A stretch of DNA of 64,000 nucleotides, from the NCBI RefSeq assembly GCF_964340395.1, contig NC_135556.1:23711223-23775222 (forward strand), read 5' to 3'. Made by a program: the position numbers and the translations under genes. The first letter of the stretch is position 1, and each line of letters starts with the position of its first letter. Under the pieces are notes generated by a model. It was not told where the DNA came from and made no database searches. It worked only from the letters and a program-made list of their open reading frames with translations. The stretch is from Glandiceps talaboti (lineage: Eukaryota; Hemichordata; Enteropneusta; Spengelidae). Below are positions 9,871 to 23,394 of this stretch, piece by piece.

Positions 9871-12800
9871 TTTGAAGTACAAAACCTTAGAGTACAGTAT
9901 ATAGTGGCAATTGCAATTGTCAAATGGGCACATGGTATCAAAAGTGTTCAATATACGACTGTTGGCTTAAGTTACGAACACCCTTCTTTTTGCTTACATA
10001 TGCCCATCCTTGTTGTAAAACCTACAAAAATTATCAGATATCTTTGAGTGATCCAAATATTATTTTATGAAGTCTTTTAATGCTTCCTCAATATTCCCTT
10101 TAAAGAATAAATGGTAATTTAAATGACAGAAAATAGAAATATCGTATAAGAGTAAAGAGTGTATGTTTTCATCTCAAATATCATACTAAAGGATGTTTGT
10201 ATATGTTCAGCTGGACTTCATCAAATCTAATAGTTCGGCTTCATTTTGAAAGACTTGTCCAATATTTTTAGTTCAAACATAATTTTTTCTTTTTTCTTTT
10301 TTTAGACTATTATAAAACAGACTAATTACATCTTAAAAGCTTTATTACTCATTACCATGACAATCACATTAATAACTACCATGGCAACCTTCTGATTAAT
10401 TGAGTCCAAAGTGCACTTTATTAATTACTAAGAAGAAATAGAAAAGATATGAGAATAGTTTCCTAATATCACCTAAGCTACTATATTCTTTCTCTCTAAT
10501 AAATATTATCAATTTCAGATGATCCTTTTCAGAGAAAAAAGAGGGTAATTACAGATTTTTGTATTAAAATATGGAAAATCTTCACCTAGCTTTCCAGTGT
10601 CTTCTAGGAAACAGCACCCATGTATATGCTGAATGACTGCATGATATTCCTAGCCAGCCACACCCTCCCATTGCCAAATTAAAGCCAGTATGCTGTGTCA
10701 GATAGCCAAATCTCACTGCTGGGATAACCCTTCTGTAATAAACTTGGTTAAAGTTCAAGTAATACATGAGTGAAATATGCACACACACAAAAATCATTTT
10801 TTTTTTAGTTTTAGGGTTTTCATGTACACTTTGTTATTATTACAATTCATTTGGTATTTCAAAAATGATGACCCCATTTGTCAAGTTTTCATAATTACTT
10901 TTTTCCAAGTTTTCAATTCTCTTCCAGAGTACTGCAATCCTCACTGACAACTCAATATATTTCCTGCATGATCATCATAAGTAGTCTTTACACTTTGAAG
11001 TTTTCATGAAATATCTCCTTTTTTTTGCATCAACAAAGATAGTATCTAAAAGTCTGTGTCTTCCGATATCCACATTACGAAGTCTAACATGCTAAATTAC
11101 ATGTTTTCGTGTTCGTTTGCAAAGATTTTTTTTATCAGTAAACACCTTGATAGGTTTATGTCAGTCAACAGTTGAAGTGTACCCACTAAGTTAGACTCCT
11201 CCCATTGCATTCAGTTAGTATGTACTATGAAAGATAAAGATGAAAGACTTGGAGTACTTGCAGCTGACCACTGAGGAAAGAAACATTGCCAACAATATCT
11301 CAAGAGAAAATTTATTCTGCCACACTTGTAACAAAATAATCGATAATGGGACAATCTTTTGTCAAAGGTTGAACATTTTCTTTCAAATATGACAACTTGC
11401 AAACATAATATGGGTTAACTGCAGAGTAAGATGCTTGAAGGATAGCCAACAATTCTAGCAGAATAGGCAAGTTTAATGCACTGTCTCCCTCTAAGTGAAT
11501 AGCAATTACACAACCCCCCCTCTAGTAGCATTAGTTGATGTCAATGAACTCACTATCTATTTTACTATTATGAATATTCTTTTAACACACAAAGGAAATT
11601 GTGATTTTGGATTTTAAAAAGCACAAAGTATTTATGAAACTAACAATGTTCATTATAAATATTATTTATTTATTTATTTGGATTACCATTGAACCTTTTT
11701 GTTACAGATGCAATGCTGCTTTAATTCACACTGTGACATGGATTCCTTCTTGAAGTGTCAATAAAAGTTAAAAATTACACATTAGAATAACTATTTTTAA
11801 ATTTAACAAAAAAAGGTGAGTCTTTTGATTCAAATTTTCACTAATATGATCTCATAATCTTTGAAATATTTTAGGTTTAGATTCATTGTATGTCTCTCAG
11901 TTTTGAACATACATCTCCCCCCCCCCTCCATGTACACAAACACCACCCATCCTGCATGTACAGAAAAAAAGCCTTCAAGAGAAGTATGGATCCTTGACCA
12001 GTTTCAGTACTGTTTGCTATTTTAATACTCAAATGTCGAAACTTTATTGGTTATTTGCTATACCTGCAAGTTATTTTCATTTCATTCAATGGCCTGTTAA
12101 TAATATTGGAGTGCAATGTTAACATTCTCCCACACTTTATTATTTTGGCAAGAAGTGCATGATGACACAATCAATCTAGTGTCACCAACGTTTATGTAAC
12201 CTCCCATGTTCTGACTTGCTGTTAAAAAGAACTGAACACACATTTCTGACATGTAACACCATACCACCTTTTTTCTCTCTCTTCTTTCTCTTGTACTGAA
12301 CAATGTTGTGGTGACACCCAGGGGGTGACACCTCTACACAACAACAAACATAGCATGCACAATTACTAGTTTGACAAAGGACTGGTACAGAATCAACTAG
12401 TTCAGTATTACGTGACTTTACCGTGGGCACAGGGTTGGTCTTTACAATTTAAAAGGACTGAAACACCTGTGCTGTACACTGTACCTGAATTTTGGACAGG
12501 TGCCTTGCCTATGCCAAAAAATATCCTAGATATTCTTAGGGTAAGCAAGTTTTTGGAACTGAAAAAAAAATATTTTCAAAAAATCCAACAACAGAAATAT
12601 AAGCAAGTTTTGTTGATAAAAAATAATGTCGCAAATGTAATTTAAATATTATATTTTTGTTTTTACCCAGTAGCTACAGATCACAGATTAAATCCATAGA
12701 AGTTATGAAATATAGCAAAACTGCTGGTGAAGAAATTTCTAGGAAATTACAAAATTAAAAAAAGTCCTGTTTTGACACTGTAGTAGATGTTTAGCACAGT

Positions 12801-13164
12801 TTTAAGCCATTGAAGTTTTGTCTCTATTTTTGGTATGGCAAACAAAGAGATAACTTATTCTACATACAAAGTTTTCTGCTCAAATAAATTTCAATGAATT
12901 TGGTAATTTCAAAATGAAAGTTTTTTAAAGAGCAACACATGTGCTATAAATAAGTAGGAAATATTTATGAAATATTCAAAAGGTATTAAAATATTATAAG
13001 ACATTTTAGAAAATTTGTTTATAATGCTCTTGTTGGTTAAGTTGGTTAAGTAAAACTATCATTCTTGAATATTCAACGATCAAAACTGAAGTTGTGGAAA
13101 ATTATTAAAATTTTTATAAATCATAAAAATCATAAATTTTTTATTATAACTCATGGATATATAG
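9871..13164. other. Unassigned AT-rich DNA
   Basis: I find no supportable gene in this 3.3 kb. Near 10693 the motif CAGATAGCCAAATCTC is a weak match to the 38-bp repeat family of 43.9 kb. Polypyrimidine runs lie at 11513-11522 and 11916-11927. The frames of 60-80 codons here lack recognisable domains. Confidence 0.45.
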
Positions 13165-13167
13165 CTA

Positions 13168-13547
13168 GGCCTAATAAAAAACAATTGTGTGGTTCCAATT
13201 ACACTCAATTTTAGAATAAGCGGGGTAGGTAGATTTTTTATTTTATTTTTATATTTTTTCATATGTGAATGTCTAGTTCAGGTAGTTATGGTTTCCCGTT
13301 GTTTTCCATATGGTCTCTCTGTGTTATTGGCTTCTTCTCATCAGGTGTACAGCCATTACTGATTGGAAGAACAGTTTTATATTGTTTTTTAAGTTGATGT
13401 CAGTTTACTCATCCACTATTTCTTGCGATACTTCACAATTTTCGCATTTTCATTATTTTTTTCTTGAATATGTAAAAAAAAGTTTAGGGTCGGCAGTGAA
13501 AAACTAGGTGAGGTTGGGTAACTGGAACCAAACATTTTTTTTATGCC
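13168..13547 (+). mobile_element. PIF/Harbinger-like MITE, copy 4
   Basis: It starts GGCCTAATAAAAAACAATTG and ends TTTTTTTTATGCC, with flanks CTA on the left and TTA on the right, so the target duplication has one mismatch. The interior aligns along its length with copy 1, including the TGTACAGCCATTACTG and GTCGGCAGTGAAAA segments. Confidence 0.78.
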
Positions 13548-13550
13548 TTA

Positions 13551-15450
13551 TTGTATTTGGTTGAACAGGACACAGGCAGTTGTTAATATTTGTCAGGCAA
13601 AACTGTACAATTGTAGGAGAATTTACACTTTTAGCAAATTGCAACTCCAGAAACCTTATTGATGAAATGGGTCTGTATCAAATGATAGAACATGATAAGA
13701 AATCTGATAAAACTTGTCACCACTCATACCTTATGCAATAATCTGAATATCAAACATAGACCGGAAATTAGAAATTTGTTGACAGGTGAGAAGAAATAAT
13801 AATTGTTGCCTGGAAGACCTAAAAATAGCCAAATAGGTTGCAGACAAGTGTCGTCTTTGCTGTGTTTAGTTAAATGTTTGTAGCCTTGAAAGAAATTAAA
13901 CTTCCTCCTCCTCCAAATGATCTGTTGGACCATATGTTAGTGTAAAGATATGCCTATTGAAGGGAGGATATACAGATATGCTGTGTCTACACAACTTTGT
14001 TTTTTATCTGATCATAAGAACTCGATATCTGCAAACTTTGCCATATGTTCAAACAGTATGCACTTTATTAGAACCCCAGTCATGCTTAACCATGTGTTGT
14101 TGTTAGGCAGATCTGAGAGCCTGCCCTCGATTTACTTTTTACATGTTTTCTGGGTGGGTCTTTTTTGGTGATGGATGAGGAACGTTCCACTGTTATCACA
14201 GGGATGCCAATAGGGGGTGAGAAAATTATATCAAGTTTTGAGCTGTCACTCGGGACTAATTTACCCACAATGCAGTGTTTAAAGATGTCCCGTAGTTGAA
14301 TGGCCTTTGACAGTTTTGGGTGCCGAATATCGCTGCTGAGCCCTTGTCCAACTCAATATATGTGGTGAACGGGAGTGGGTACCATAAATCATTTGTTAAG
14401 AGAATACTGCTGTGATATACCAGTACCCGCCTATATCCACTAATCAAGAAAGTGTCAATGTCTCACCATTCCATTCATATTAAGACATTGTGTCAACTTC
14501 ACTCCTTTCATGTCAAAGTGACTTTCCTGTACACGCAGCGCCCTTTGACTTTCTATGCCAAATACAAAGTCAACGTTGGTTGACTGACTTTCTTAATTTC
14601 CGTTATCAACTTTTCAAGATGTATACAGACAGAGATATCAAAATGTTGTAGTGTGTGTTGGTAAAGGAAACAGAACACTTATTGAAATTACTCCCATGGG
14701 TTTCTTCACATGTTTAGAGGCAGTGAGCTGACAAGAACTCTGTACCTCTGCCTTAGTAAAAACATCCTAAATCTTAACAATGGCAACTCCTTTGAGTCTA
14801 GTCTTCCACAACATAGAAAAGTGTGCACACACAATCACCACATTTATCATACATTTAAACTCGGATAATTTTATCTTTTCACAATATTTTGGTATTTTAC
14901 TCCAGAAAAACACACTAAATCTTACAGGAATTTTATATTTCAAAAAAGGAAAAAAACTCACTTGTAGAATACACATTACAATTTTTTTAATCTCTGTTTC
15001 TTAGTGATATTTGGTTTGGCCCTATGCATTATTTGGGGTTTGTTAACCCATTGTATCATCGGAAGTGGTACCAGGGGTAGAAAGCTAAATTGTTTTCCAT
15101 TTTCCTCTTAGTGACATAAACAGGAATGATGATGATGAATTGTGTATTTGTAGATGGATTTAAAAGATTTATACAGCACAGCATCTCCTGGGTGACAAAA
15201 ATATTTTTTGCTCCTATTATAGAAATTTTTTTTGAACTAGAACGTGGCTGCATTTCTATCGGCTGCTATAGGAAGTTCTGTAGTCGGAGACAAGTAGAGA
15301 CTTCTGTCTGTACGTAAGGAAACAAGTCACTGCAACAGATGCAAGTATCTGTTCTGCTAGTGATGCTGACACCGTGGGAACGGACGTGTAATTTATGGAT
15401 CAGGGGTGTAGTGTCCATTCAAGGAGTTGCACTGTTTCAATACATTCCAT
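13551..15450. other. Unassigned DNA with a CpG-richer patch
   Basis: No gene is supported. Between about 14255 and 14400 the base composition shifts, with several CpGs in a short space and GCATTGTGGGTAAATTAGT on the minus strand. That string resembles a ZNF143/Staf-type element, but this is only a similarity read by eye. The patch may be a transposon remnant or a small regulatory stretch. Confidence 0.35.
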
Positions 15451-15666
15451 CTAATCCTGGTAGATAAATCCAAACAAATCACCATCTCTGAACACTGCCT
15501 GATTTGACAAACACTTCAAAAACATCTTCTTATCCTCTTGATGGACAAGAGCTGACCCAACATCATGATTATGATCACCTTGAAAAAATGTGATGAAATT
15601 GTCTGTCACCCTGTCACGTTTATCAACTGGACAATCAAAGTCAAATAAACCATTGAGGTTTGTCAT
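15451..15666 (-). CDS. Possible terminal exon, 71 codons, unknown product
   Basis: The minus-strand frame from ATG at 15666 to TAG has even, protein-like composition without repeats. Its first residues are MTNLNGLFDFDCPVDKRDRV and its last are FRDGDLFGFIYQD. A branch-point-like TTGACTAA and an AG (GTATTAAG) lie just upstream of the ATG, so it could be a last exon read from the right. Codons follow a purine-first pattern better than the neighbouring frames. No domain or family is recognised and no polyadenylation signal is obvious. It may also be a pseudogene fragment or chance; the length alone is not significant in this base composition. Confidence 0.33.
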   Translation of the reverse strand: MTNLNGLFDFDCPVDKRDRVTDNFITFFQGDHNHDVGSALVHQEDKKMFLKCLSNQAVFRDGDLFGFIYQD

Positions 15667-16109
15667 GTTTGTGTCTTAATACAAACTTGTCATTACATTT
15701 AGTCAACTTTTATGTTTGTCAAAATCTGTCAATAACACTGGATGTTATGTTGACAGACTTTTAGCTATGCTGTCATTGAAAATATACCACAGGGTTTTTT
15801 TTTTTAAAAAGTCTGGCAAAAAGGAGAAGCAAAATTGATGTTATACACTCTAGTAAGATTATATTACTTTCAACAATAATCCAACACTTGTTGATAAAAT
15901 TAAAACATGAGATTTCTATCATTTGGTTTCCTTCTTTATTCCTAACTTATCATTTTTTCCCAATAAGTTTCCTTTTCCTCCCTTGCCTTAAATGAGTTCT
16001 TTATATTCACAATTTGACAAAATCTGAGAAAATTGAAAAAAATGAGGTTTGATGTATTTAGTACAGAACTAACATGCTAGTTGAACTTGGAGTTGACCCT
16101 TAGACCAGA

Positions 16110-16313
16110 ACAAAAGGTTTAAGGGGGCTATGGTTGAACAGTTGATATAGGCTATAGACCCTTGGATAGAACCCCCACCAGGTCCATGTAATTACTGATG
16201 TATTTGATTGAATATTCTTTGACTTAATTTAATTTATATATTTTGTTAATTTATTTGTTATGTATGTTTTTTTCTTCTGGTGAAATCAATAAATCAAATC
16301 AAATAAAAAAAAA
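16110..16313 (+). mobile_element. Possible LINE or retroposon 3' tail
   Basis: The stretch ends in TCTGGTGAAATCAATAAATC followed by AAATCAAATAAA, a short (AAATC)-like repeat and an A-run. Non-LTR retrotransposon tails often look like this, and an AATAAA-like signal lies just before the end. No coding part is recognised, so this rests on the tail alone. Confidence 0.35.
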
Positions 16314-16790
16314 GAAGTTATAGTATTGTCTTTTACTTAGACAGCTACCTGGAAAACTTCATATAGGAAAGTACTAATTCACACTGAACAGTCAGTTTTA
16401 TTTATGGAACTATTAAATAACAGTCCTGTCTCCATCTGGAATTTTGGAAGTTAAATCAGTTCTCCTGTCTTCACATGCGGTAAAAACCACTTTGAACTGA
16501 TTTACTTGAATCATTTTAAAACCACCTCAGGAGAGTGTAGTTTTTGGACCGATTCAAAGTAAATTGGTCCAGAACTGATGCAAAAGCAAAAGTGAATCAA
16601 TTAAAATTCAACTGTTTAGTTTTCTCATAGAGACAGAAACTGGTTTCCAATCAATAATTAGTTCAGTTTAAATCTGTCCTGAATCAATTCAGGTGGGGAT
16701 AAAAGGCTATAGCGAACTAGAATCTGGATTTTTATTTTACAGCAACAGCAAAGTGAACTAGAATATCATTTTTTAGTTTCATATATGGGC

Positions 16791-16857
16791 TAGTCTAGAG
16801 TATATCCATGGCTTTGAATCTCTTTTCACTTCAGAGCCATGGATAGCCTCTGGACTA
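16791..16857. mobile_element. Short hairpin element, TAGTCTAGAG family, copy 1
   Basis: TAGTCTAGAG at the left and CCTCTGGACTA at the right are inverted, and the arms continue inward through ATCCATGGCT and AGCCATGGAT. The whole element is 67 bp and would fold almost end to end. Relatives lie at 31.1, 38.8, 52.3 and 54.7 kb. Confidence 0.7.
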
Positions 16858-19800
16858 TGTATAGGTACTCTCCAAAAGCCGAGTTGCAATTTTCAAAATT
16901 CTTTGCAAAACTTGTAAGTTTTTATATCAAATTTTTTTCCATATCTATGAATTCTGTGAAACTCAGAGGAATTAATCACAGTGTTAGATTTTTGTAAAAT
17001 TCCTTTCAGGATTTTTTCTTAAAAAATAGTTGAGTCTGTCTTGAGTTCTCATAATTCTGTGATGCTTAGGTAGGTCAGTTGGTCTGGAATCCATTTTTCC
17101 CCAATTCTGGTTCAGTGACCGCTTTAGCAGACAGTTAGTAATCAGTATTTGAAAGGAATGACTTTGAAAATGTAGTGACAGAGAGAGAACCATGGCACAT
17201 TTACCCCATTACCGGACACTAAACAAGACACATTTTATCAGTAAGATGCCAAAGTACATTTATAAACAGTTACACCTTTGAAAACCACAATGCATTTAAC
17301 CTTTGTCAAGGACAAATTCACACATAATATTCTCTGATGTCAAGGATTTTTGACTTCCTGTGATTTGTTGCCATGGCGGCCCACACTTCATTTCTCTCCC
17401 TTTTTATTCTTTCTTTGGCCTTGGTTGGGTAGACCACAGACAGGCTGAGAGCAGTGCATTTCTATGTCTCAGTGTTCTCACTAAGTTTTATCTTGGGTCC
17501 TCGTTTTTATCTTTGTTTTTTATGGCCAGTTTTCTCATTGAGTACTAGCAGACACGTGTGTTTTCACCATCATGGTCATGGCAGCTGCCATTAAATATTG
17601 AATGTATCTACTTCAGTTGATATTGGTTAGTTTTATCTTTTGGACATCACAAGTTGACAAATTTTATACAAAAACGACAAAAAACAAATACTTGTAAAGC
17701 GTCTAGATCAGGCTTTCCATGGCCTTGGTTCTTATAAGATCTCTAAAACTAGGTTTTCACAGGACTAAGTCAAAAAGGGTAAAAGTTTGAGTTGTTGCAC
17801 ATGAAAATTATGAAAGTTCTGTGCTACAAAATATTTCACTAGATTTATGCTAAAAGTTAGTCACCTGAAGTTTAGAAATTGTAAGCTATAAACTACTAAA
17901 GTGTCAGGATTTCACAAAAGAAAATGTTTGTGAAAATGTATGTAAACTTCTCATTGGAAAGTTTTGGCGGGAAAATCAGGGCAGTTATCTTTACTGTTCA
18001 ACTTTCAAATGAAGCCTTGACAAAACAAGCATATGGATGTGTGACTTTGCTACATTCATTCACTATCCAGCATGTAGACAGCCTGGTACGACAAAATCAA
18101 TGGGTGTATCAGAATTTCAGAAAACTCAAAAACTTGTATGTTAGAAATTTAGATGTCTTTTTGATTGAAAATTTTGAGTGAAAAGAGTAAAAAAAACCCC
18201 AACAACTTGAATTGTTACTCATCTGCAGTTTTAAACTATAAACACTTCAAAATTTTAGTAACTCTATAGATATTATCACAATATTTGTCAAAACTTTTAG
18301 CGGGAATATCTGTCATGACTACATCTAAGTGTGAAATCTGTGACAACTACCTTGAAGTGTGATATGCGTCATACAACCAAAGTGTAAATTTGTGCAGTGC
18401 AGTCAGACACTGAAGGAACATAGATTTGTCTCCAAACTGTTTATTGAATGAAACATTAATCCACAAACTTCTATCAGTACAGTCAAAATCCAATGTTTGT
18501 CAATAAACTAAGTCAATAGTTTCTATCCCAGCAGACAAATAAACCTGTTTGCACTGGCAGATTGTGTAGTGTAAACACTGTTATATCACTTTTAAATTAC
18601 TAATCATAACTGTTCATGTTGTTTTAAGCTGATCATAAGTTGCTTTGATTTCCTGTCTAGAGTTTTTCTTTCTTTTCAAGGTTTTCTTACTGATTTCATT
18701 TTTATAGTGATGGACAACATTTCCTTTTAAGATAACAGCCAGGCTTTGTTGTTGTATTTTTTACCATGTGGTTGTTGGGAAACATTGATAATATTATTTC
18801 AAATGCAGGAAAAACATTCGGAGAGGAAAACAGTGCAAGCTTGGTTTAGTTTCTGATATATACGGGTAGAAATCTCAGACCACCAAGATGGGAATTAGGA
18901 TGGGAAACTTCTGGAGGAGTCATTTTCCCTGGATTATTTTCTGATCTTGTCTGTCAAAGCTACATACCTAGCCTACGGCAGTCTTAGAAGAAGGAGAGCG
19001 AGGTTTAAGAATTAAAATGTCAGTTATGATCGCTGAAATACATATATTATCATCAGCTGGCCCTCCAACTACAGGTACACAGACTACTATGACAAACTGT
19101 AGCATGGTATCCTTGCCATAGTTGGCCTGATGTATGTAGTTTGCATGGTGACAAGAATCTAGAAGCACAAAGCTTGTATTAAGGTTGCAAGGCTACGAGT
19201 ATAAAGTACGGAAAGTGACTGAAAAAACAAATGCACCATTGTCATTAAAAAGCAACTTTTTGTTGCAGATCACTGACTCTCTCAGCTCTACATCTCAAAA
19301 TGTCAAAATTCAAAGAGTTTTGATAGCATTTATGAAATTTATGATTTCATACTTTTTTGAAAGATTTAAGTCCTCAACAATCTACCCATGGCTACAATGG
19401 ATTATTGTATAATCACCATAAAACTAAAAATAATGATTTTGCTAATAACCAATAACCATAAAAATGTTTACCATTTTGTTGGACAAAGTTTTCATGCTAT
19501 TAACAACAGTACTGTATACTCCTAAACTGTTTGTTTTTGTGATGTCACAAATTTGTTTTTTCATCCCTTATATTTACTTTGTTTTGACATAGTATAAATG
19601 GACAAGAAAGCTTTTGACACTTGCAGCTTTAACCTAAGTCATACCAGAATCTCCTAAGATTACACACTAGTCAAATATTACCATTGCTTAACCCTATACC
19701 TGATAGTGAACAATTAAACATCCAGTAAACACCCCCAGCTTCTTGCTACAAAAAATTTGAGTCATCAACTGTACTTCTTGTGGTTCGACATATGAGACAG

Positions 19801-20320
19801 ATTTTGTCGGTTACTCAAAACAATTTCTCAAAGTCACTACAAATTTGGTGAAAATCATTGAATTTACTGTACCACTTCACAACTTTTTCAAAATTTTAAG
19901 ATGACAATCACTAAATGATGGAATATTTTTGATTTTATATTTTGACCAATCATGTTTTGAAATTTGATGAGGAGCACATTCTTGTTTGTATTGCTAGACC
20001 TAGGGGGTCTGTCATGCTGACTGACGATGTTTGTTCTTTCTGCAGGAAGTAAATCAGACTCCTGTACACACCTGTCTTCTTGCAAACCCATGAAAGTATA
20101 TTTAGAAAAAGCGAACAACTATTTCAATGGTAGGGGTGTTAGCTTGGTGATAAATTTATAAAAAATCCATCCCTTTAATTCTAAATAAATTGTAATTTTT
20201 GACAATTTTGTTACAACTTATGTCACATTATGATAGTTGCCCATATTTTGCAGCAACAGGTACAGAAAAAGAATTTCTGAAAATATGCTGTTTTTGGAGC
20301 TCCCCTTGAGTAGAAATGGT
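16858..20320. other. Unassigned AT-rich DNA with two E2F-like motifs
   Basis: No supportable gene. TTTTGGCGGGAAAA lies at 17962-17975 and the related TTTTAGCGGGAATA at 18295-18308. Both belong to the dispersed motif discussed for 36.9-37.6 kb and 50.3-50.5 kb. The 60-85 codon frames here have no recognisable domain. Confidence 0.4.
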
Positions 20321-20530
20321 TTGATCCAGGTATCACAAGATCCCCTACTCCAACAATGCACTTGATACAGCTCACAAACACCATAGGTATTCAAATTCTG
20401 CGGAAGATTTCCTGAAGGGGCAGGGCAAGCTCTTTGTTGGCTTTACTTCAAGTGGGGGTCACTCTATTACCAATCACACCATAAAACAACTGCTGTGGTA
20501 CAAAAACATACCAAGATCACATCGATAGTT
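20321..20530 (+). other. Coding-like remnant without a start codon
   Basis: Between two stops, about 67 codons read open on the plus strand with composition unlike the surrounding DNA and closer to a real protein. The middle reads AEDFLKGQGKLFVGFTSSGG. There is no ATG, and the base composition is visibly richer in G+C than the flanks. No family is recognised. It may be an exon, a decayed transposon coding fragment or chance. Confidence 0.25.
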
Positions 20531-21409
20531 GATAATGCCCACTTCTCTATCCACGTTCCTCTAAATTTAACTGCACTCAGTCCAATATTGAAAAAAACCC
20601 AAACCCTGACCTGAAATCAAATTTGTGATCAAATTTAAAAGCACACCTGTAGTTGATCAACCTATAGTTGAAGGGATGTACTTTGCATGTACACATGTAA
20701 GCCGATTTTCCACCGCAAAGCTGCATTTATACCCCTTTCATTTTGATTACTCTACCAAGATAAAGAGGGCTCTACTTGATGATCAGTGTTACAATTTTAG
20801 AATCTAGGTTATTTCCACCCCTTCTCCCATTTTTGGATAAAGTGCATACTTTTATCACTTAAGTTCTATTGCCCGATAAATATGCAAATGAGACAAACAA
20901 TTGCTCAGATACCAAAACAAGTCGGCTGGTAAAGTTGGAGAGAGAGACATAGAAATGAAATGTTGTTATAGATGGGTACCTGGCTCTATTTATAACATGG
21001 ATGGCTGGTTTATTCATACCATTGTTTGTTTTCACTCTTCTCGGTATCGGACATCAAGTCAATTGTGAAAAGTTTTGTGAAAAATCAGCTTTGAGAGTTG
21101 TCAAACATGAGTGCACTGAGGGTGAAAGTGGCATACAGTTTTGTACACATGGTTTCTGTTTTATAGCAAGGTTCAGTTAAAGTGGAAATTTATTAGGTTG
21201 TATGAGCAATGAAGTGACAACATGTGACAAGACACTTCCGCAGAATGAAAAGATAGCAACAATGACAAGTCCTGCAGGGGCAAATTCTTGTGGGCTTTAA
21301 CTATCAATGACAGCACAAGAAAAGAACCCAACCTTGTCAAAACTATAATGTCTGTTTTTTTCACTTCACTAGCAGAGTCCAACCCACATGTTATTTTGGA
21401 AACACACAA
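20531..21409. other. Unassigned DNA
   Basis: Nothing recognisable apart from scattered short frames. Confidence 0.4.
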
Positions 21410-21413
21410 CATA

Positions 21414-21469
<56 letters not shown>

Positions 21470-21572
21470 AGAGAGAGATACACACAGTACAGTCAGCCAT
21501 GTCACACACACACATACACACACACACATACATACACACACACACATACATACACACACACACACACACAGG
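21410..21572 (+). repeat. (CA)n microsatellite, interrupted
   Basis: A pure CA block at about 21414-21462 is followed by GA steps and then by CA blocks interrupted by CATACATA. The apparent 212- and 121-codon frames on the other strand, full of VCVCVC, and the HTHTHT frames on this strand come from the repeat. Confidence 0.97.
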
Positions 21573-21840
21573 CAGACATGCAGAATTAAAAAGGCTGTGA
21601 CAAAACAGACAGACAGATACAAATGTAAAATTTCCAACAACCCAAAATAATATCTTGTCTTGGAACCATTCAGATAGATTTGGATAGTATATAAAGTAAT
21701 ATGTTTCATCAGCCAATTCTCTGTGGTGATACAAGCTGAAAGAATAAAATTTTCACTGTCTAAATTATGAATATATTTGTTTAGAAGCATCAAATTCACA
21801 TGTTTGGCCATTTCTGCACCTAATAATACTGTATAGTATC

Positions 21841-21855
21841 CCCCCCCCCCCCCCC
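21841..21855 (+). repeat. Poly-C run
   Basis: About fifteen C in a row. Similar runs occur at 23427-23440, 51370-51390 and 61010-61020. Confidence 0.9.
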
Positions 21856-23391
21856 ATACTTAACAGTAGATCAACACACACAAGTCCATGCATGATTTCA
21901 GGACATTGCTGTTATTTTCACTTTCGCAAATTGTGATATCCAATCATTTTAGGTGTCATAAACAGTGAAATTTCTTAAAAACTGGCATAAGAAAGCTATA
22001 GTGCCTGCAAACAGTTTACACCTTGGAAATTACAAAGATCCCTAATAAAGTACGGGTAACTGACTACATAGTTTTATACCGGAAAGAACATCCTTATAAA
22101 TTAACAATGCATATTGACAAAAAAAAAAAAGAATTTTTTTTTTTGAATTTCAGATCAGTCAGTTGAAACATATTGCCAGGAGACAGTTTAGATTCTAAAG
22201 ATGTTATAAAAAGCCACAGACTTGCACATTTTATGAGTGGTCATGGCTGGATGTTTGTGTGTGTGTGTGTGTCTGCGTAAGTACAGTAGCATAGATCTAC
22301 TTTCACCCAGATCCTGTCAGCCTTGAAGAAGTACAGAAGTGTACACAGCAGCTGAGACAATCCAATAATATATGAGACGTTGTCTGCTTTAGACGTAAAC
22401 TAAATTGCATATAACAGGATCTGTTTGGTCAATGAAGCGAGATGAGATGGCATGGTCACACACAAAATGAGCTCATCTATATCATTTATGCTGTATGTCA
22501 CGGAAGGCTTTGGTTCGCCAATGATGAAAGTGTAACGTGGGACTAAACTTAGAGAGGAGAGACAGAAAAAAAAATTGTCCGATGTTTAATTGAAGAGTAT
22601 GAGAGTAGAGGGGGGGGAAGGATTGATTAATCTTTATGCTGCCTTTATATACCTGACAAAGTTACTACAGGCAAGTCAATGACTGAGATCAAAGTTTTAC
22701 AAATTGGATGCCAGAGTGTCTCTATTCTCCAAACACAATTACAGAAAGGAAAGTACATACACTACTGAAAAATGAAGCCAGTTATCTCCCAAAGCTCTGA
22801 GATTACTTCTATACATGTCCCTCCAGTCATAAAAAAAAGAGTGAAAAAAAAATCGGGTCATTTCTCAAAGTTAACTTGTCAGCCTAATTCAGTGGAAGGT
22901 CACACATTAGCAGGCTTACAATTATCACTGCAAGGACACTTTATAGAGTTAAGGTCTCCATACTTTACTTCTATTAACTGTTAACAGCTGAGAAACAGAT
23001 AATCCTTATTAAATTCTCTAATTAGAAAGATATGCAATTCACTTCTAAGGGTACATGTCTATGCAACATTACGGTATGCTTCAGTATTTATGTAAGAAGT
23101 CTCTCTCTTCCGGAGTATACTATGACTGCTTTGAGCTATATTTTCTACTATAATTGGAAACCAACAGCCTTGAAGATATTATTAGTTCCTTTCTAACTTT
23201 CTATGGGTTATGAGATATTAAACCCTGCTATAAAAACATGTCACGTTTTTGCCTTTATTCTGCCAAATTGATTATAATGGACACACTGTCTTTTTAAAGT
23301 CAGGGTGAACTAATCTTAAAGCAATCCCAACTCTGAAAAATGTCTTGTTTACAAAATTTACATGAAGTTATGCATGTGGAGGTAATATCAG
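21856..23391. other. Unassigned DNA
   Basis: A short (GT)n lies at 22254-22273. No gene is recognised. Confidence 0.4.
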
Positions 23392-23394
23392 TAA

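Noticed and set aside
21173-21811. The longest open frame of the window (212 codons, minus strand)
   Set aside because: Its middle is VCVC repeats from the CA microsatellite. A repeat with no stop codons joins unrelated flanks.
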